Part shown: positions 32,667-40,030 of the stretch, in pieces
How the letters are laid out: each line of letters starts with the position of its first letter
How positions within the stretch are numbered: position 1 is the stretch's first letter
DNA from: JAJDXO01 sp965213765
GTDB lineage: Bacteria; Pseudomonadota; Alphaproteobacteria; Rhodospirillales; UBA2165
Length of the DNA: 64,000 nucleotides
Direction of reading: 5' to 3'
Assembly: GCA_965213765.1 (NCBI GenBank)
Contig: OZ243926.1
Location: 2,790,001-2,854,000 of the forward strand
Made by a program: the position numbers and the translations under genes
The notes under the pieces: generated by a model
Databases searched by the model: none
Told to the model about the DNA's origin: nothing
Seen by the model: the letters and a program-made list of their open reading frames with translations, nothing else

Positions 32667-33209
32667 TCAGCGGGTGGCGGTTTGGTTTCTAAGCTGGCGC
32701 GCGCGGGTCAGGATGGCGTCTTCGAGGCGGGCGGACGTATCCTTTTGCGTCGAGGCGCTGCGCCAGTTTCCGGCCGAATCGCGGACCTCGCGGAACAGGG
32801 AAACCCGCACGCCGTCGGCCCGCAGCTGCCGGCCCAGAATGAAGACGTTCATCTTGAACCGTTCCGAGGGCGCCGCCTGCGGCGAGTGCCAGTCGGTGAT
32901 GATCACGCCGCCGAACGGGTCCGCCGAAGAAATAGGCCAGACCGAGACGGTGTCCAGGGTGGCCCGCCAGAGATACGCGTTGACCCCGATCCCGCCGCCG
33001 GTATCGCCCCGGCCGGGCGTGGCGTTCCCGCCGAACAGGCCGCCCTCGCCGAATATGGTCTCGCGGTTGTCCAGGTCGACCGGCTCGCCGGAGGAATCAA
33101 TGTGTCCGGGGACATTGCTCTCCCGGACTTCCACGCCCGCGCAGGAAGCCAGCAGCACGATGGCGGCGGCGGCCGTCAGCAATCCCCTCGGTCCGGTTAT
33201 GGCGCCCAT
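32667..33209 (-). CDS. DUF3576 domain-containing lipoprotein
   Basis: A 180-residue exported protein with a signal peptide and lipobox VLLASCAG, so it is probably membrane-anchored. The DUF3576 domain follows: GIGVNAYLWRATLDTVSVWP, ADPFGGVIITDWHSPQAAPS, ERFKMNVFILGRQLRADGVR and a C-terminal RLEDAILTRARQLR. The family is nearly restricted to alphaproteobacteria and commonly lies beside leuS and lptE, hinting at an outer-membrane biogenesis role, which is inference. Start ATG 33209. Confidence 0.9.
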   Translation of the reverse strand: MGAITGPRGLLTAAAAIVLLASCAGVEVRESNVPGHIDSSGEPVDLDNRETIFGEGGLFGGNATPGRGDTGGGIGVNAYLWRATLDTVSVWPISSADPFGGVIITDWHSPQAAPSERFKMNVFILGRQLRADGVRVSLFREVRDSAGNWRSASTQKDTSARLEDAILTRARQLRNQTATR

Positions 33210-33309
33210 ATTCCCTACGTCCGCTCGACTTGTTGAGACCCGCCGACCGATACCGGCGAACCGTCATGGCGGCCATTATACCGCCTGCGCCCGTCATAGC
33301 CAATGCGCC

Positions 33310-33500
33310 GTTTTCCCCCTCACCCGGCTACGGCTAAGCCGGGCTTCCGCCCGCCAAGCCTCCGCATCCCTCTCCCCCCGAAGGGGGCGAGGGTGCAAAA
33401 AAATAGACCGATCCCTCTCCCCCCGACGGGGGCGAGGGAGTCCTGGTGCGTGTCCCCTCTCCCCCTCAAAGGGGGAGAGGGCTAGAGTGAGGGGGTGGTT
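33310..33500. repeat. Palindromic repeat cluster supplying the ThiE-like gene's stop codon
   Basis: Includes CCCTCACCCGGCTACGGCTA, CTCTCCCCCCGAAGGGGGCG, GTGCAAAAAAATAGACCGAT, CTCTCCCCCCGACGGGGGCG and CCCCTCTCCCCCTCAAAGGG, ending GGGCTAGAGTGAGGGGGTGG. The thiE-like stop (TAG, 33482-33484) lies in this last module. Confidence 0.88.
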
Positions 33501-34129
33501 GAGGAGAGAATACCGCCGATCCCGGCTATGCCGGCCGCGCCTGCGGCGCCCAGGCGGGCTGCGTTCGACGCGGTTATCCCGCCCAGCGCATAAACCGGCG
33601 CCGGCGCGGAACCGATCAGCTCGGCGAGGCGGTGCGGTCCGAGGGGGCGGGACGCCGGATGGCTTTCGGTCGCGAAGACGGGCGAGACGATCAGCGCATC
33701 GGCCCCGAGCGACAGCGCGCGCTCCATCTCGCGGCGGTCATGCGCCGCGGCGGTGACGTACCGGCCGGGGCGCCGGCGCCATTTCCACGCCTCGCGCCGC
33801 GCCAGGCCGCAATCCGCGGCGGCGAACCAGGACGGAATATGAAGCCCCCGGGCGTTCAGCCGCCGGGCCAGGCCGGCCTCCGCGGCGACGATGAGGTCGA
33901 GGCGGCGGGACCGGCAGAGACCGGCCAGCGCCTCGCCGACGGGTTCCCTCTCCGGAGAGCCGTAATGCCTGAGGAGAACCGCCGAGCCCGGCGGCAGCCG
34001 CGACGCCCCGGCCGCCGGGTCGGGCAGCCGTTCCCCGTCGGTCATCAGGATCAGCGGCGGAAGGCCGGTCGCGCCGCCGGCCGAATTGAGCCGCCCGGCG
34101 ATGTTCGATAGACTGTTCAAGTGGCCCAT
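33482..34129 (-). CDS. ThiE/TenI-like thiamine phosphate synthase superfamily protein
   Basis: A 215-residue TIM-barrel protein. Evidence: LPPLILMTDGERLPDP (usual LYLVTD region), LIVAAEAGLARRLNARGLHI, YVTAAAHDRREMERALSLGA, DALIVSPVFATESHPASRPL (phosphate-binding SPVF) and APVYALGGITASNAARLGAA. The substrate motif HLGQ of true ThiE is replaced by HIPSW, so it may be a TenI-like or divergent enzyme rather than the committed synthase. The C-terminus SSTTPSL and the stop codon are encoded by repeat DNA. The ATG at 34129 sits in the shared 30-bp cassette. Confidence 0.78.
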   Translation of the reverse strand: MGHLNSLSNIAGRLNSAGGATGLPPLILMTDGERLPDPAAGASRLPPGSAVLLRHYGSPEREPVGEALAGLCRSRRLDLIVAAEAGLARRLNARGLHIPSWFAAADCGLARREAWKWRRRPGRYVTAAAHDRREMERALSLGADALIVSPVFATESHPASRPLGPHRLAELIGSAPAPVYALGGITASNAARLGAAGAAGIAGIGGILSSTTPSL

Positions 34130-34155
34130 GCCTGATCGTAGCACGTCCCGTGACA
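34126..34155 (-). promoter_or_regulatory. Shared 30-bp start-site cassette, copy 2 (ThiE-like gene)
   Basis: Differs from copy 1 (32496-32525) at one base. It again places TGCTACGAT 5 nt before an ATG. Confidence 0.55.
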
Positions 34156-34179
34156 CCCTCGCCCACTCCTCAACCACCC

Positions 34180-34246
34180 CCTCTCCCTAACCCTCTCCCC
34201 CTGACGGGGGCGAGGGGACACACCGAGACTCCCTCTCCCTCCCTGA
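34180..34246. repeat. Palindromic repeat, left half interrupted by an IS
   Basis: CCCTCTCCCTAACCCTCTCC, CCCTGACGGGGGCGAGGGG and CTCCCTCTCCCTCCCTGA, where the palindrome is broken by the IS; its continuation is at 35416. Confidence 0.85.
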
Positions 34247-35415
34247 GGATTCTTCTGCGAAAGTCGCAAGGAGGGGTTTGTGTCGGGGGTTGGGGCTGTT
34301 TTGGTACCGGGCGGCGGGTTTGCCGCGGCGTTTGCGGGCCGGATTGCGGTGCGTTTTGCGGTTTCCGGGCGCGTCGCGCCCTCACGGCCCGGCGAGCAGG
34401 CAGGCCCGGCGCATGTTGTAGACGGCGGCGGCGGCGAAGAGGCGGGCCGTGTTCCTGTCCCGGGACCGGCTCTTGGCGCGGCGCAGCCCGTAGAAGCGCT
34501 TGAGGGCGGAGAACACGGCCTCGACCGGGGCGCGCCGTCGCGCGATCAGAGCGTTGCGGCGCTGTTGCCAATGGGGCAGCGCGGCTATGTGCTTGTGCCG
34601 CCGGTGCATGATCCGGTCCTTGATCCCCGCCGCCTTGAGCCGCGCCCGTCTCGCCGCCTGCTCGTAGGCCTTGTCGCCATAGACCGCGGCCTCGTCGCCG
34701 CAGATCAGCCGGTCGGCGACCTCGCTCTCGGAGGTCTTGGCCGAGGTCAGCACCACCCGCCGGATCAGCCCCGACCCCTGGTCGACGCCGAGATGCGCCT
34801 TGTAGCCGAAGAAGGCGCGCCCCTTCTTGCGGGTCCAGTCGGCGCCGGGCTCGCCCGCGTGCCCGGCACCCGCGCCGGCCTTGTAGGGCGGCGGGCGCGA
34901 GGCCGCGGCCACCAGCGTGGCGTCCATCAGCGTGCCCTTGCGCACGATCAGACCGGCGGCCTCCAACTGGCGGTTGATCTCCTCGAAGGCCGCCTCCAGA
35001 ACCCCGCCCGCATCCCCGCGAAAGCGGCAGATCGTGGTCTCGTCCGGCGTGCCCCCGTCAAGCGCAAAGCCGCAGAAGCGCCGGAACGACAGACGGTCCA
35101 GCAGCGCCTCCTCCAGACCGGGGTCCGACAGATCGTAAAGCACCTGAAGATAAAGCGCCTTCAACATCGACAGCGGCGCATAGGGCGGACGGCCCCGGCG
35201 CCCCGGGCGGACCGCCGACGCCAGGCGCTCCAGCGGAGACCAGTCGATCAACGCATCCAGACGATCAAGCTTCCGGTTCGACCCAAGACCCGGAGAAACA
35301 AACGCTTCCGCAAACCCCAGCTGACCCTTGCCGCTCATCGACGCCTCCAACAGTTGATAACCACACTGAATCACATCACAAACCCATTGAGAATCCCCTT
35401 TTCGCAGAAGAATCC
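34247..35415 (-). mobile_element. IS5-family insertion sequence (1169 bp) inside a repeat palindrome
   Basis: Ends are inverted repeats: GGATTCTTCTGCGAAA at 34247-34262 matches the complement of 35400-35415 over 16 bp. The flanks are CCCTGA on the left and TCAGGGAGAGGG on the right, so the element split the repeat palindrome CCCT-NA-GGG. TNA targets are usual for the family. It carries one intact transposase gene transcribed leftward. Confidence 0.88.
34382..35338 (-). CDS. IS5-family transposase (intact)
   Basis: A 318-residue DDE transposase. The N-terminal DUF772-type domain reads LDRLDALIDWSPLERLASAV, GRRGRPPYAPLSMLKALYLQ and GTPDETTICRFR. The catalytic core has KGTLMDATLVAAASRPP (first Asp), AAVYGDKAYEQAARRARLKA (second Asp) and RAPVEAVFSALKRFYGLRRA (Glu). 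ATG at 35338. No disruptions are visible, so the element may be mobile. The family moves by cut-and-paste. Confidence 0.92.
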   Translation of the reverse strand: MSGKGQLGFAEAFVSPGLGSNRKLDRLDALIDWSPLERLASAVRPGRRGRPPYAPLSMLKALYLQVLYDLSDPGLEEALLDRLSFRRFCGFALDGGTPDETTICRFRGDAGGVLEAAFEEINRQLEAAGLIVRKGTLMDATLVAAASRPPPYKAGAGAGHAGEPGADWTRKKGRAFFGYKAHLGVDQGSGLIRRVVLTSAKTSESEVADRLICGDEAAVYGDKAYEQAARRARLKAAGIKDRIMHRRHKHIAALPHWQQRRNALIARRRAPVEAVFSALKRFYGLRRAKSRSRDRNTARLFAAAAVYNMRRACLLAGP

Positions 35416-35475
35416 TCAGGGAGAGGGCCGGGGTGAGGGTGCAAGTGGCGCTTTGGCGCCGGGCGGTGAGGGGGT
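35416..35475. repeat. Palindromic repeat, right half interrupted by an IS
   Basis: TCAGGGAGAGGGCCGGGGTG then AGGGTGCAAGTGGCG: the right arm matching the left half at 34241-34246. Confidence 0.8.
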
Positions 35476-35486
35476 AATCTCGGAAC

Positions 35487-36170
35487 ATGCCGCCGCCCGA
35501 ACAAATCGCCGAAAATCTCGTCCTGGTAAGGCACCATATCGCCGCCGCGGCGAATGCGGCCGGGCGGCGGCCGGAAGACGTCCGCCTGGTCGCGGTGTCC
35601 AAGGCGCACCCGCCCGAGGCCGCCGAAGCCGCGCTGACGGCCGGCCACCGCTTGTTCGGAGAAAACCGGGTGCAGGAGAGCGAGACCAAATGGCCGGCCC
35701 TGAAGGAGCGGTTTCCCGACGCCCGGCTGCACCTCATCGGCCCCCTGCAGCGCAACAAGGCGCGGGCGGCGCTTGAACTGTTCGACGTGATCGAGACCGT
35801 CGACCGGCCGAAACTGGCAACCCATCTGGCGCGCCTGATGGACGAAACCGGGCGCCGGCCCGGCTGCCTGATCCAGGTGAATACCGGCGGCGAGCCGCAA
35901 AAGGCGGGCATACCGCCCGGGGACGCCGACAGGTTCATCGCCCAGTGCCGGGACGGGATCGGCCTTCCGGTGACCGGCCTGATGTGTATTCCGCCGGCGG
36001 ACGAGGAGCCCTCGCTGCATTTCGCCCTGCTGGCGGAAATCGCTGAACGCAACGGGCTGACCGAACTGAGCATGGGGATGAGCGCCGATTATGAAACCGC
36101 CATCCGGTTCGGCGCGACCCTGGTCCGGGTGGGAACGGCGGTCTTCGGGCCGCGCGGCGGCGGCGACTAA
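35487..36170 (+). CDS. YggS/PROSC family PLP homeostasis protein
   Basis: A 227-residue single-domain alanine-racemase-like barrel that binds pyridoxal phosphate and maintains vitamin B6 pools. Motifs: VRLVAVSKAHPPEAAEAAL (PLP Lys in VSK), HRLFGENRVQESETKW, LHLIGPLQRNKARAAL, LIQVNTGGEPQKAGIPP, TGLMCIPP and the closing LSMGMSADYETAIRFGATLV, RVGTAVFG, all conserved. Cytosolic. The ATG at 35487 is 71 nt beyond the IS right end, so the IS may have separated the gene from its native promoter. Confidence 0.95.
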   Translation: MPPPEQIAENLVLVRHHIAAAANAAGRRPEDVRLVAVSKAHPPEAAEAALTAGHRLFGENRVQESETKWPALKERFPDARLHLIGPLQRNKARAALELFDVIETVDRPKLATHLARLMDETGRRPGCLIQVNTGGEPQKAGIPPGDADRFIAQCRDGIGLPVTGLMCIPPADEEPSLHFALLAEIAERNGLTELSMGMSADYETAIRFGATLVRVGTAVFGPRGGGD

Positions 36171-36183
36171 CCCGCGCGCCCTG

Positions 36184-36432
36184 GGGTCCGGACCCGATTG
36201 AGCCGCCATGGGAGTGTTGCGGCGATGAGGACGGCGCGGCACAAGGCCCCTCGCCCCCGTCAGGGGGAGAGGGACCGGTCTTTCTTTTTGCACCCTCTCC
36301 CCCTTCTTGAGGGGGAGAGGGATGCGGAGGCTTGGCGAGCCTGCGAGCCATAGCCGTAGCCGGGTGAGGGGGAACTTCCATATCGCTCCCACCCTCACCC
36401 CGGCCCTCTCCCTCAGGGAGGGAGAGGGAGCT
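36184..36432. repeat. Repeat cluster after the YggS-like gene
   Basis: Opens with GGGTCCGGACCCGATTGAGC and a segment GCGGCGATGAGGACGGCGCG also found at 51281-51300. It then holds inverted modules (CCCTCTCCCCCTTCTTGAGG, GGCGAGCCTGCGAGCCATAG) in the reverse orientation and CCCTCTCCCTCAGGGAGGGA. Confidence 0.88.
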
Positions 36433-36443
36433 TGCCGCGCGCC

Positions 36444-36956
36444 CTAGGGCGGCTCCCGGCCCGGCTCGACGATCAGCCGGCTCTCCGGTCCGAGCCCCCG
36501 CAGCAGGCGCAGGAGATCCGGTTTCGCCAGCGCGACGCATCCCTCGGTCGGACCGCCGCCGGGCGCCGCCACATGGACGAAGATGGCGCTCCCCCCGCCG
36601 GGCGCCACGGGGTCGTCGTTATAGCCGACGACGATCAGGACGTCGTAGAGGCCGTCCTCCCGCCACAGGCGTTCGCAGGACGCGGCATGAGGCAGGCTCA
36701 CCCGGCGGTTGTAGTCGGGGCTGGCCGGGTCGTCGCACCAGCCGTCATCCGGCCCGATTTCGGATACCGGCAGGTTGGTCGGGGGCCTGGACAAACGGTC
36801 GGGCCGGTACCAGACCGCCCGCAGGGGAAATTCGCCGGCCGGCGTGGCGCCGTCGCCTTCCCGCTTGCCGGGACTGATTCCCGACCGTCCGATGACGCCG
36901 GGATACCGCTCCCCGCCAAACCGGACGATCCCGTCTGGCCCGACGATCAAATCCAC
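36444..36956 (-). CDS. L,D-transpeptidase (YkuD domain)
   Basis: A 170-residue single YkuD domain that forms or exchanges cross-links to the D-Ala-less peptidoglycan stem. It reads IGRSGISPGKREGDGATPAG, FPLRAVWYRPDRL, DDPASPDYNRRVSLPHAASC, VLIVVGYNDDPVAPGGGSAI and FVHVAAPGGGPTEGCVALAK. The catalytic Cys is in TEGCVAL (commonly SHGC). No clear signal peptide is seen, which is odd for a periplasmic enzyme. The start is GTG at 36956 after GGGGGAGG. Confidence 0.85.
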   Translation of the reverse strand: MDLIVGPDGIVRFGGERYPGVIGRSGISPGKREGDGATPAGEFPLRAVWYRPDRLSRPPTNLPVSEIGPDDGWCDDPASPDYNRRVSLPHAASCERLWREDGLYDVLIVVGYNDDPVAPGGGSAIFVHVAAPGGGPTEGCVALAKPDLLRLLRGLGPESRLIVEPGREPP

Positions 36957-37049
36957 CTCGATGGCCTCCCCCGATGGTTTGCCCCGATGGTCTCCCCGGA
37001 TGGTCTCTGGGGCATTTCAATGGCGTACGTCATACCCCGGCCCCCTCAC

Positions 37050-37185
37050 CCTTTCCTCAACCACCCCCTCACCCTAACCCTCTCCCCCTCGAAGGGGGAG
37101 AGGGAACCCGCCGAAGCCGGGTGAGGGGGATTTCGCGTTGACGCCACCCGGCATGGCCGGGCCCGGACCCGGCCATCCACATGTA
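37050..37185. repeat. Palindromic repeats upstream of the response regulator
   Basis: CCCCTCACCCTTTCCTCAAC, CCCTCTCCCCCTCGAAGGGG, then a separate palindrome GGCATGGCCGGGCCCGGACC with CGGCCATCCACATG at 37151-37182, a type also seen at 51408-51426 and 58885-58940. The rest of 36957-37290 has nothing else recognisable except the regulator's leader. Confidence 0.85.
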
Positions 37186-37290
37186 CCTGCCGCGCCCACA
37201 TCATGGCATCAAACATCCCGCCGTTTGAAGTGTCCGGCATGGGGCCCTATATGTAATATTGACGCGGACCACATTCGGGAACGATCGCTT

Positions 37291-37980
37291 ATGACCTCCG
37301 GCAGACGTATTTTGATCGTCGACGACGACGACAAGCTTCGCGAGATGCTCGGCGAGCAACTGCGAATCCGCGAGGAATTCACCACTGAGGCGGCGACCGA
37401 TGCCGGCGACGCCATCGAGCGGACCAAGGAGCGGTATTTCGACATGATTTTGCTGGATGTCGGGCTTCCGGACATGGACGGACGGGAGGCTTGCCGGGTC
37501 ATGCGCCGCAACGGCGTCAAGGCGCCCATCATCATGCTGACCGGCGCCGATACGGACGCCGACGCAATTCTCGGGCTGGATGCCGGGGCCAACGATTACG
37601 TTACGAAACCGTTCCGGATCGGCGTCCTGATGGCCCGGATCCGCGCCCACATGCGCGAACACGAGCAAAGCGAATATGCGGTGTTCACCATCGGGCCGTA
37701 CAGTTTCCGCCCGGCGGCGAAGCTGATGCTCGATACCGAAACCAGCAAGAAGGTGCGGCTCACCGACAAGGAGACGTCGATCGTCAAATATTTGTATCTG
37801 GCGGGCGACCGGACGGTCAGCCGGGATACGCTGCTGGGCGAGGTGTGGGGCTACAATGCCGGCGTGACGACCCACACCCTCGAGACCCACGTCTACCGGC
37901 TGCGCCAGAAAATCGAGCGGGACCCGTCCAATGCGGTGATCCTGGTCACCGAGCCCAACGGCTACCGCCTGGTTCCCTGA
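37291..37980 (+). CDS. OmpR/PhoB-type two-component response regulator
   Basis: A 229-residue transcription factor. The receiver domain reads RRILIVDDDDKLREMLGEQL (acidic pocket DDD), FDMILLDVGLPDMDGREACR (phospho-acceptor Asp), IIMLTGADTDADAILGLDAG and ANDYVTKPFRIGVLMARI (Lys). The C-terminal winged helix has VRLTDKETSIVKYLYLAGDR and TLETHVYRLRQKIERDPSNA. No cognate sensor kinase is adjacent, so it is an orphan regulator here. The ATG at 37291 is chosen because upstream codons overlap palindromic repeats. Resembles origin-proximal envelope regulators of alphaproteobacteria (for example CenR), but orthology is not shown. Confidence 0.92.
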   Translation: MTSGRRILIVDDDDKLREMLGEQLRIREEFTTEAATDAGDAIERTKERYFDMILLDVGLPDMDGREACRVMRRNGVKAPIIMLTGADTDADAILGLDAGANDYVTKPFRIGVLMARIRAHMREHEQSEYAVFTIGPYSFRPAAKLMLDTETSKKVRLTDKETSIVKYLYLAGDRTVSRDTLLGEVWGYNAGVTTHTLETHVYRLRQKIERDPSNAVILVTEPNGYRLVP

Positions 37981-37987
37981 GCGGCGG

Positions 37988-38215
37988 CCCCCCTCACACT
38001 CTCCCCCTCACCCGGCTGCGGCTAAGTCGGGCTCCCGCCCGCCAAGCCTCCGCATCCCTCTCCCCCTGAAGAAGGGGGCAAGGGTGCAAAAAGAAAGACC
38101 GTTCCCTCTCCCCCTGAAGAAGGGGGCGAGGGAACGCACCGAAACTCCCTCTCCCTCTCTGAGGGAGAGGGCCGGGGTGAGGGTGGGGGCGATACGGAAT
38201 TCCCCCTCACCCATC
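37988..38215. repeat. Palindromic repeat cluster between response regulator and xthA
   Basis: CCCTCACACTCTCCCCCTCA, CCCGGCTGCGGCTAAGTCGG, two CCCTCTCCCCCTGAAGAAGG units joined by GTGCAAAAAGAAAGACCGTT, and CTCCCTCTCCCTCTCTGAGG with its complement. The converging genes leave only this cluster between them. Confidence 0.88.
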
Positions 38216-38249
38216 GCCGTTCCCATCGCCGCGACAATCCCATGGTGGC

Positions 38250-39062
38250 TCAATCGAGGCCGGCCTGGCCGGCCTGGCAGGATAGCTCCACCATCAGCGG
38301 CACGTGATCCGAGGGCCTGGGCCAGCTCCGGCAATCGGCAAACGCCTCGGCGCGCCTCAATGACGGCACCACCGGCTCGGTGACCCAGACATGGTCGAGG
38401 CGGCGGCCCCGGTTGTTGACCGTCCAATCGGGCGAACGATAGCTCCACCAGGTGAACAGGGTCTCCTCCGGCGGAATGAGGTGGCGCACCGCATCCACCC
38501 AGGGGCCGGATTTCCGCATCGAATTCAATGCCCCGATCTCCACCGCCGTATGCGAGACCACGTTCTCCAGCTGCTTGTGGGACCACACGTCGGCGGGCAG
38601 GGGCGCGATATTCAAATCCCCCACCAGCATTCGTTTCGCCTGCGGATCGCGTCTGCGGCGAAACCAGCCGGTGAGCTGCTTGAGGAACTCGAGCTTGTGG
38701 GCGAACTTGTCGTTGACCGCGGGGTCGGGGACATCCCCGCCGGCGGGAACATAGAAGTTGTGCAGTTCCATCCCGCCGACCACCGCCGAGACGTGGCGGG
38801 CGTCCCGCCGCCTGCACCAGTCGCGTCCGCCGGCCTCCTCCAGGGGCAGCTTCGACAGGATAGCCACCCCGTTGTAGCCCTTCATGCCCCGCACCGCCTG
38901 ATGGGGATAGCCCAGCCGCGAAATCGCCCGGGCGGGAAACAGGTCGTCGGTCACTTTGGTTTCCTGGAGGCAAATGACATCCGGTCCCGAATCGTTCACG
39001 AATCGTTTCAGGAGATCGAGCCGCAGGCGCACCGAGTTTATGTTCCAGGTAGCAATTTTCAT
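38250..39062 (-). CDS. xthA: Exodeoxyribonuclease III (AP endonuclease)
   Basis: Exo III cleaves abasic sites and removes 3'-blocking groups during base-excision repair. The 270-residue product reads MKIATWNINSVRLRLDLLKR, DVICLQETKVTDDLFP (metal-binding Glu), KGYNGVAILSKLP, NFYVPAGGDVPDP, MLVGDLNIAPLPADVW (Asp-Asn), WWSYRSPDWTVNNRGRRLDH and PSDHVPLMVEL (catalytic His). Typical length and complete motifs. Confidence 0.94.
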   Translation of the reverse strand: MKIATWNINSVRLRLDLLKRFVNDSGPDVICLQETKVTDDLFPARAISRLGYPHQAVRGMKGYNGVAILSKLPLEEAGGRDWCRRRDARHVSAVVGGMELHNFYVPAGGDVPDPAVNDKFAHKLEFLKQLTGWFRRRRDPQAKRMLVGDLNIAPLPADVWSHKQLENVVSHTAVEIGALNSMRKSGPWVDAVRHLIPPEETLFTWWSYRSPDWTVNNRGRRLDHVWVTEPVVPSLRRAEAFADCRSWPRPSDHVPLMVELSCQAGQAGLD

Positions 39063-39203
39063 TTTATTTCAGCGATTTACAGTACCGTGTGATAAAAAAA
39101 TCACGTATAAAGAAGAACATTTGCGGATAATTATTGACGAATACTAGCGGTCACCTAAAAACCCGCGCAAATCAAGTAATCCTCACATGATGTTGGTGTA
39201 TCT

Positions 39204-39215
39204 ACAATATATTGT
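39204..39215. promoter_or_regulatory. Palindrome ACAATATATTGT (operator-like, copy 1)
   Basis: A perfect 12-bp palindrome just upstream of the -35 element of the small membrane protein gene; the core CAATATATTG repeats 31 bp downstream. Confidence 0.5.
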
Positions 39216-39222
39216 GGGCATC

Positions 39223-39254
39223 TTGACAAATTGCCCAATATATTGTGGTATTAT
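39223..39254 (+). promoter_or_regulatory. Promoter of the small membrane protein gene
   Basis: Perfect TTGACA (39223-39228). Candidate -10 elements are TGGTAT at 17-nt spacing or TATTAT (39249-39254) at 20 nt. Two palindromes flank and overlap it, suggesting repressor control. Confidence 0.5.
39236..39245. promoter_or_regulatory. Palindrome CAATATATTG (operator-like, copy 2)
   Basis: Lies in the promoter spacer; centre-to-centre distance to copy 1 is 31 bp, about three helical turns, suitable for cooperative binding on one DNA face. Confidence 0.5.
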
Positions 39255-39310
39255 ATTGGGGTTCACCTTCGTTGGATCTCGCGTGGCTACAATCGTCGAG
39301 GGGTTTAGAC

Positions 39311-39541
39311 ATGCCTGGTATCTACGATACGGTAAAACGTTTCTTCATCAACCTTACCGAGGCGTTTCTCCTGCTGATCGCTCTGTCGGTCGTGGCGAGC
39401 ATCGTCTTCGGCTCCAACCTGCCATTTGTCGGCGGGGTAACCGAAAACCTGCTCGGCTTGATCGCGCAGCTCGGCGACGCGGGTCTCGTGGGCCTGATTG
39501 CCGCCGGCATACTGATCTGGCTCGTCAGCAAACGCGCCTAA
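39311..39541 (+). CDS. Small two-helix membrane protein, unknown function
   Basis: A 76-residue protein that I do not recognise. Start ATG at 39311 follows GAGGGGTTTAGAC. The N-terminal 13 residues (MPGIYDTVKRFFI) are amphipathic. A first hydrophobic helix is AFLLLIALSVVASIVFG, followed by a short loop with VGGVTENLLGLIAQLGD, a second helix LVGLIAAGILIWLV and a positive SKRA end. It has its own AT-rich promoter with palindromic sites and an intrinsic terminator, so it is a stand-alone regulated unit between xthA and lolA. Small two-helix proteins may act as toxins, transporter regulators or stress proteins; nothing in the sequence decides. Confidence 0.75.
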   Translation: MPGIYDTVKRFFINLTEAFLLLIALSVVASIVFGSNLPFVGGVTENLLGLIAQLGDAGLVGLIAAGILIWLVSKRA

Positions 39542-39619
39542 CGGCGCATCCGGGATTTCCGGTGCGGGCCCGACGGCTGATCTTCCGGCCGGGCCCGGCA
39601 TCATGACCTTTCCATTCGG

Positions 39620-39650
39620 ACCGCCCCGGCAGAACGCGGGGGCGGTTTTT
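39620..39650 (+). terminator. Rho-independent terminator
   Basis: ACCGCCCC (39620-39627) pairs with GGGGCGGT (39639-39646) across an 11-nt loop, followed by TTTTT. It ends the small membrane protein transcript, about 80 nt after the stop. Confidence 0.85.
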
Positions 39651-39654
39651 CCGT

Positions 39655-40020
39655 GCCGGTCCCTCACCCTTTCCCTTTCCCCCCGACGGGGCGGGGGGAC
39701 ACGCACCAAGCTCCCTCTCCCTCCGGGAGAGGACCGGGGTGAGGGTGGGAGTGAGGGTGATATGGAAATTCCCCCTCACCCGGCTACGGCTATGGCTCGC
39801 TTCGCTCGCCAAGCCTCCGCATCCCTCTCCCCCTTCGAGGGGGAGAGGTGTAAAAAGAAAGACCGATCCCTCTCCCCCTTGGAGGGGGAGCGGGTGCACA
39901 AAGAAAGACCGATCCCTCTCCCTCCTGAAGGGGCGAGAGAACCCGATGCGGCGCTGGCGACTGCTCCCTCTCCCTCCCTGAGGGAGAGGGCCGGGGTGAG
40001 GGTGACAAAAAAATTCCCCT
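39655..40020. repeat. Long palindromic repeat cluster downstream of the small membrane protein gene
   Basis: At least five inverted modules: CCCCCCGACGGGGCGGGG, CTCCCTCTCCCTCCGGGAGA, CCCTCACCCGGCTACGGCTA, two CCCTCTCCC-CTT-GAGGGGGAG units joined by GTAAAAAGAAAGACCGATCC-type linkers, CCCTCTCCCTCCTGAAGG and CTCCCTCTCCCTCCCTGAGG. With the terminator this fills the 489-bp gap. Confidence 0.9.
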
Positions 40021-40030
40021 TGCCCGGAGC

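Noticed and set aside
39080..39110. GTGAT-A6-ATCAC inverted repeat upstream of xthA as a terminator or operator
   Set aside because: Only five paired bases and it lies upstream, not downstream, of the nearest gene; too weak to annotate.
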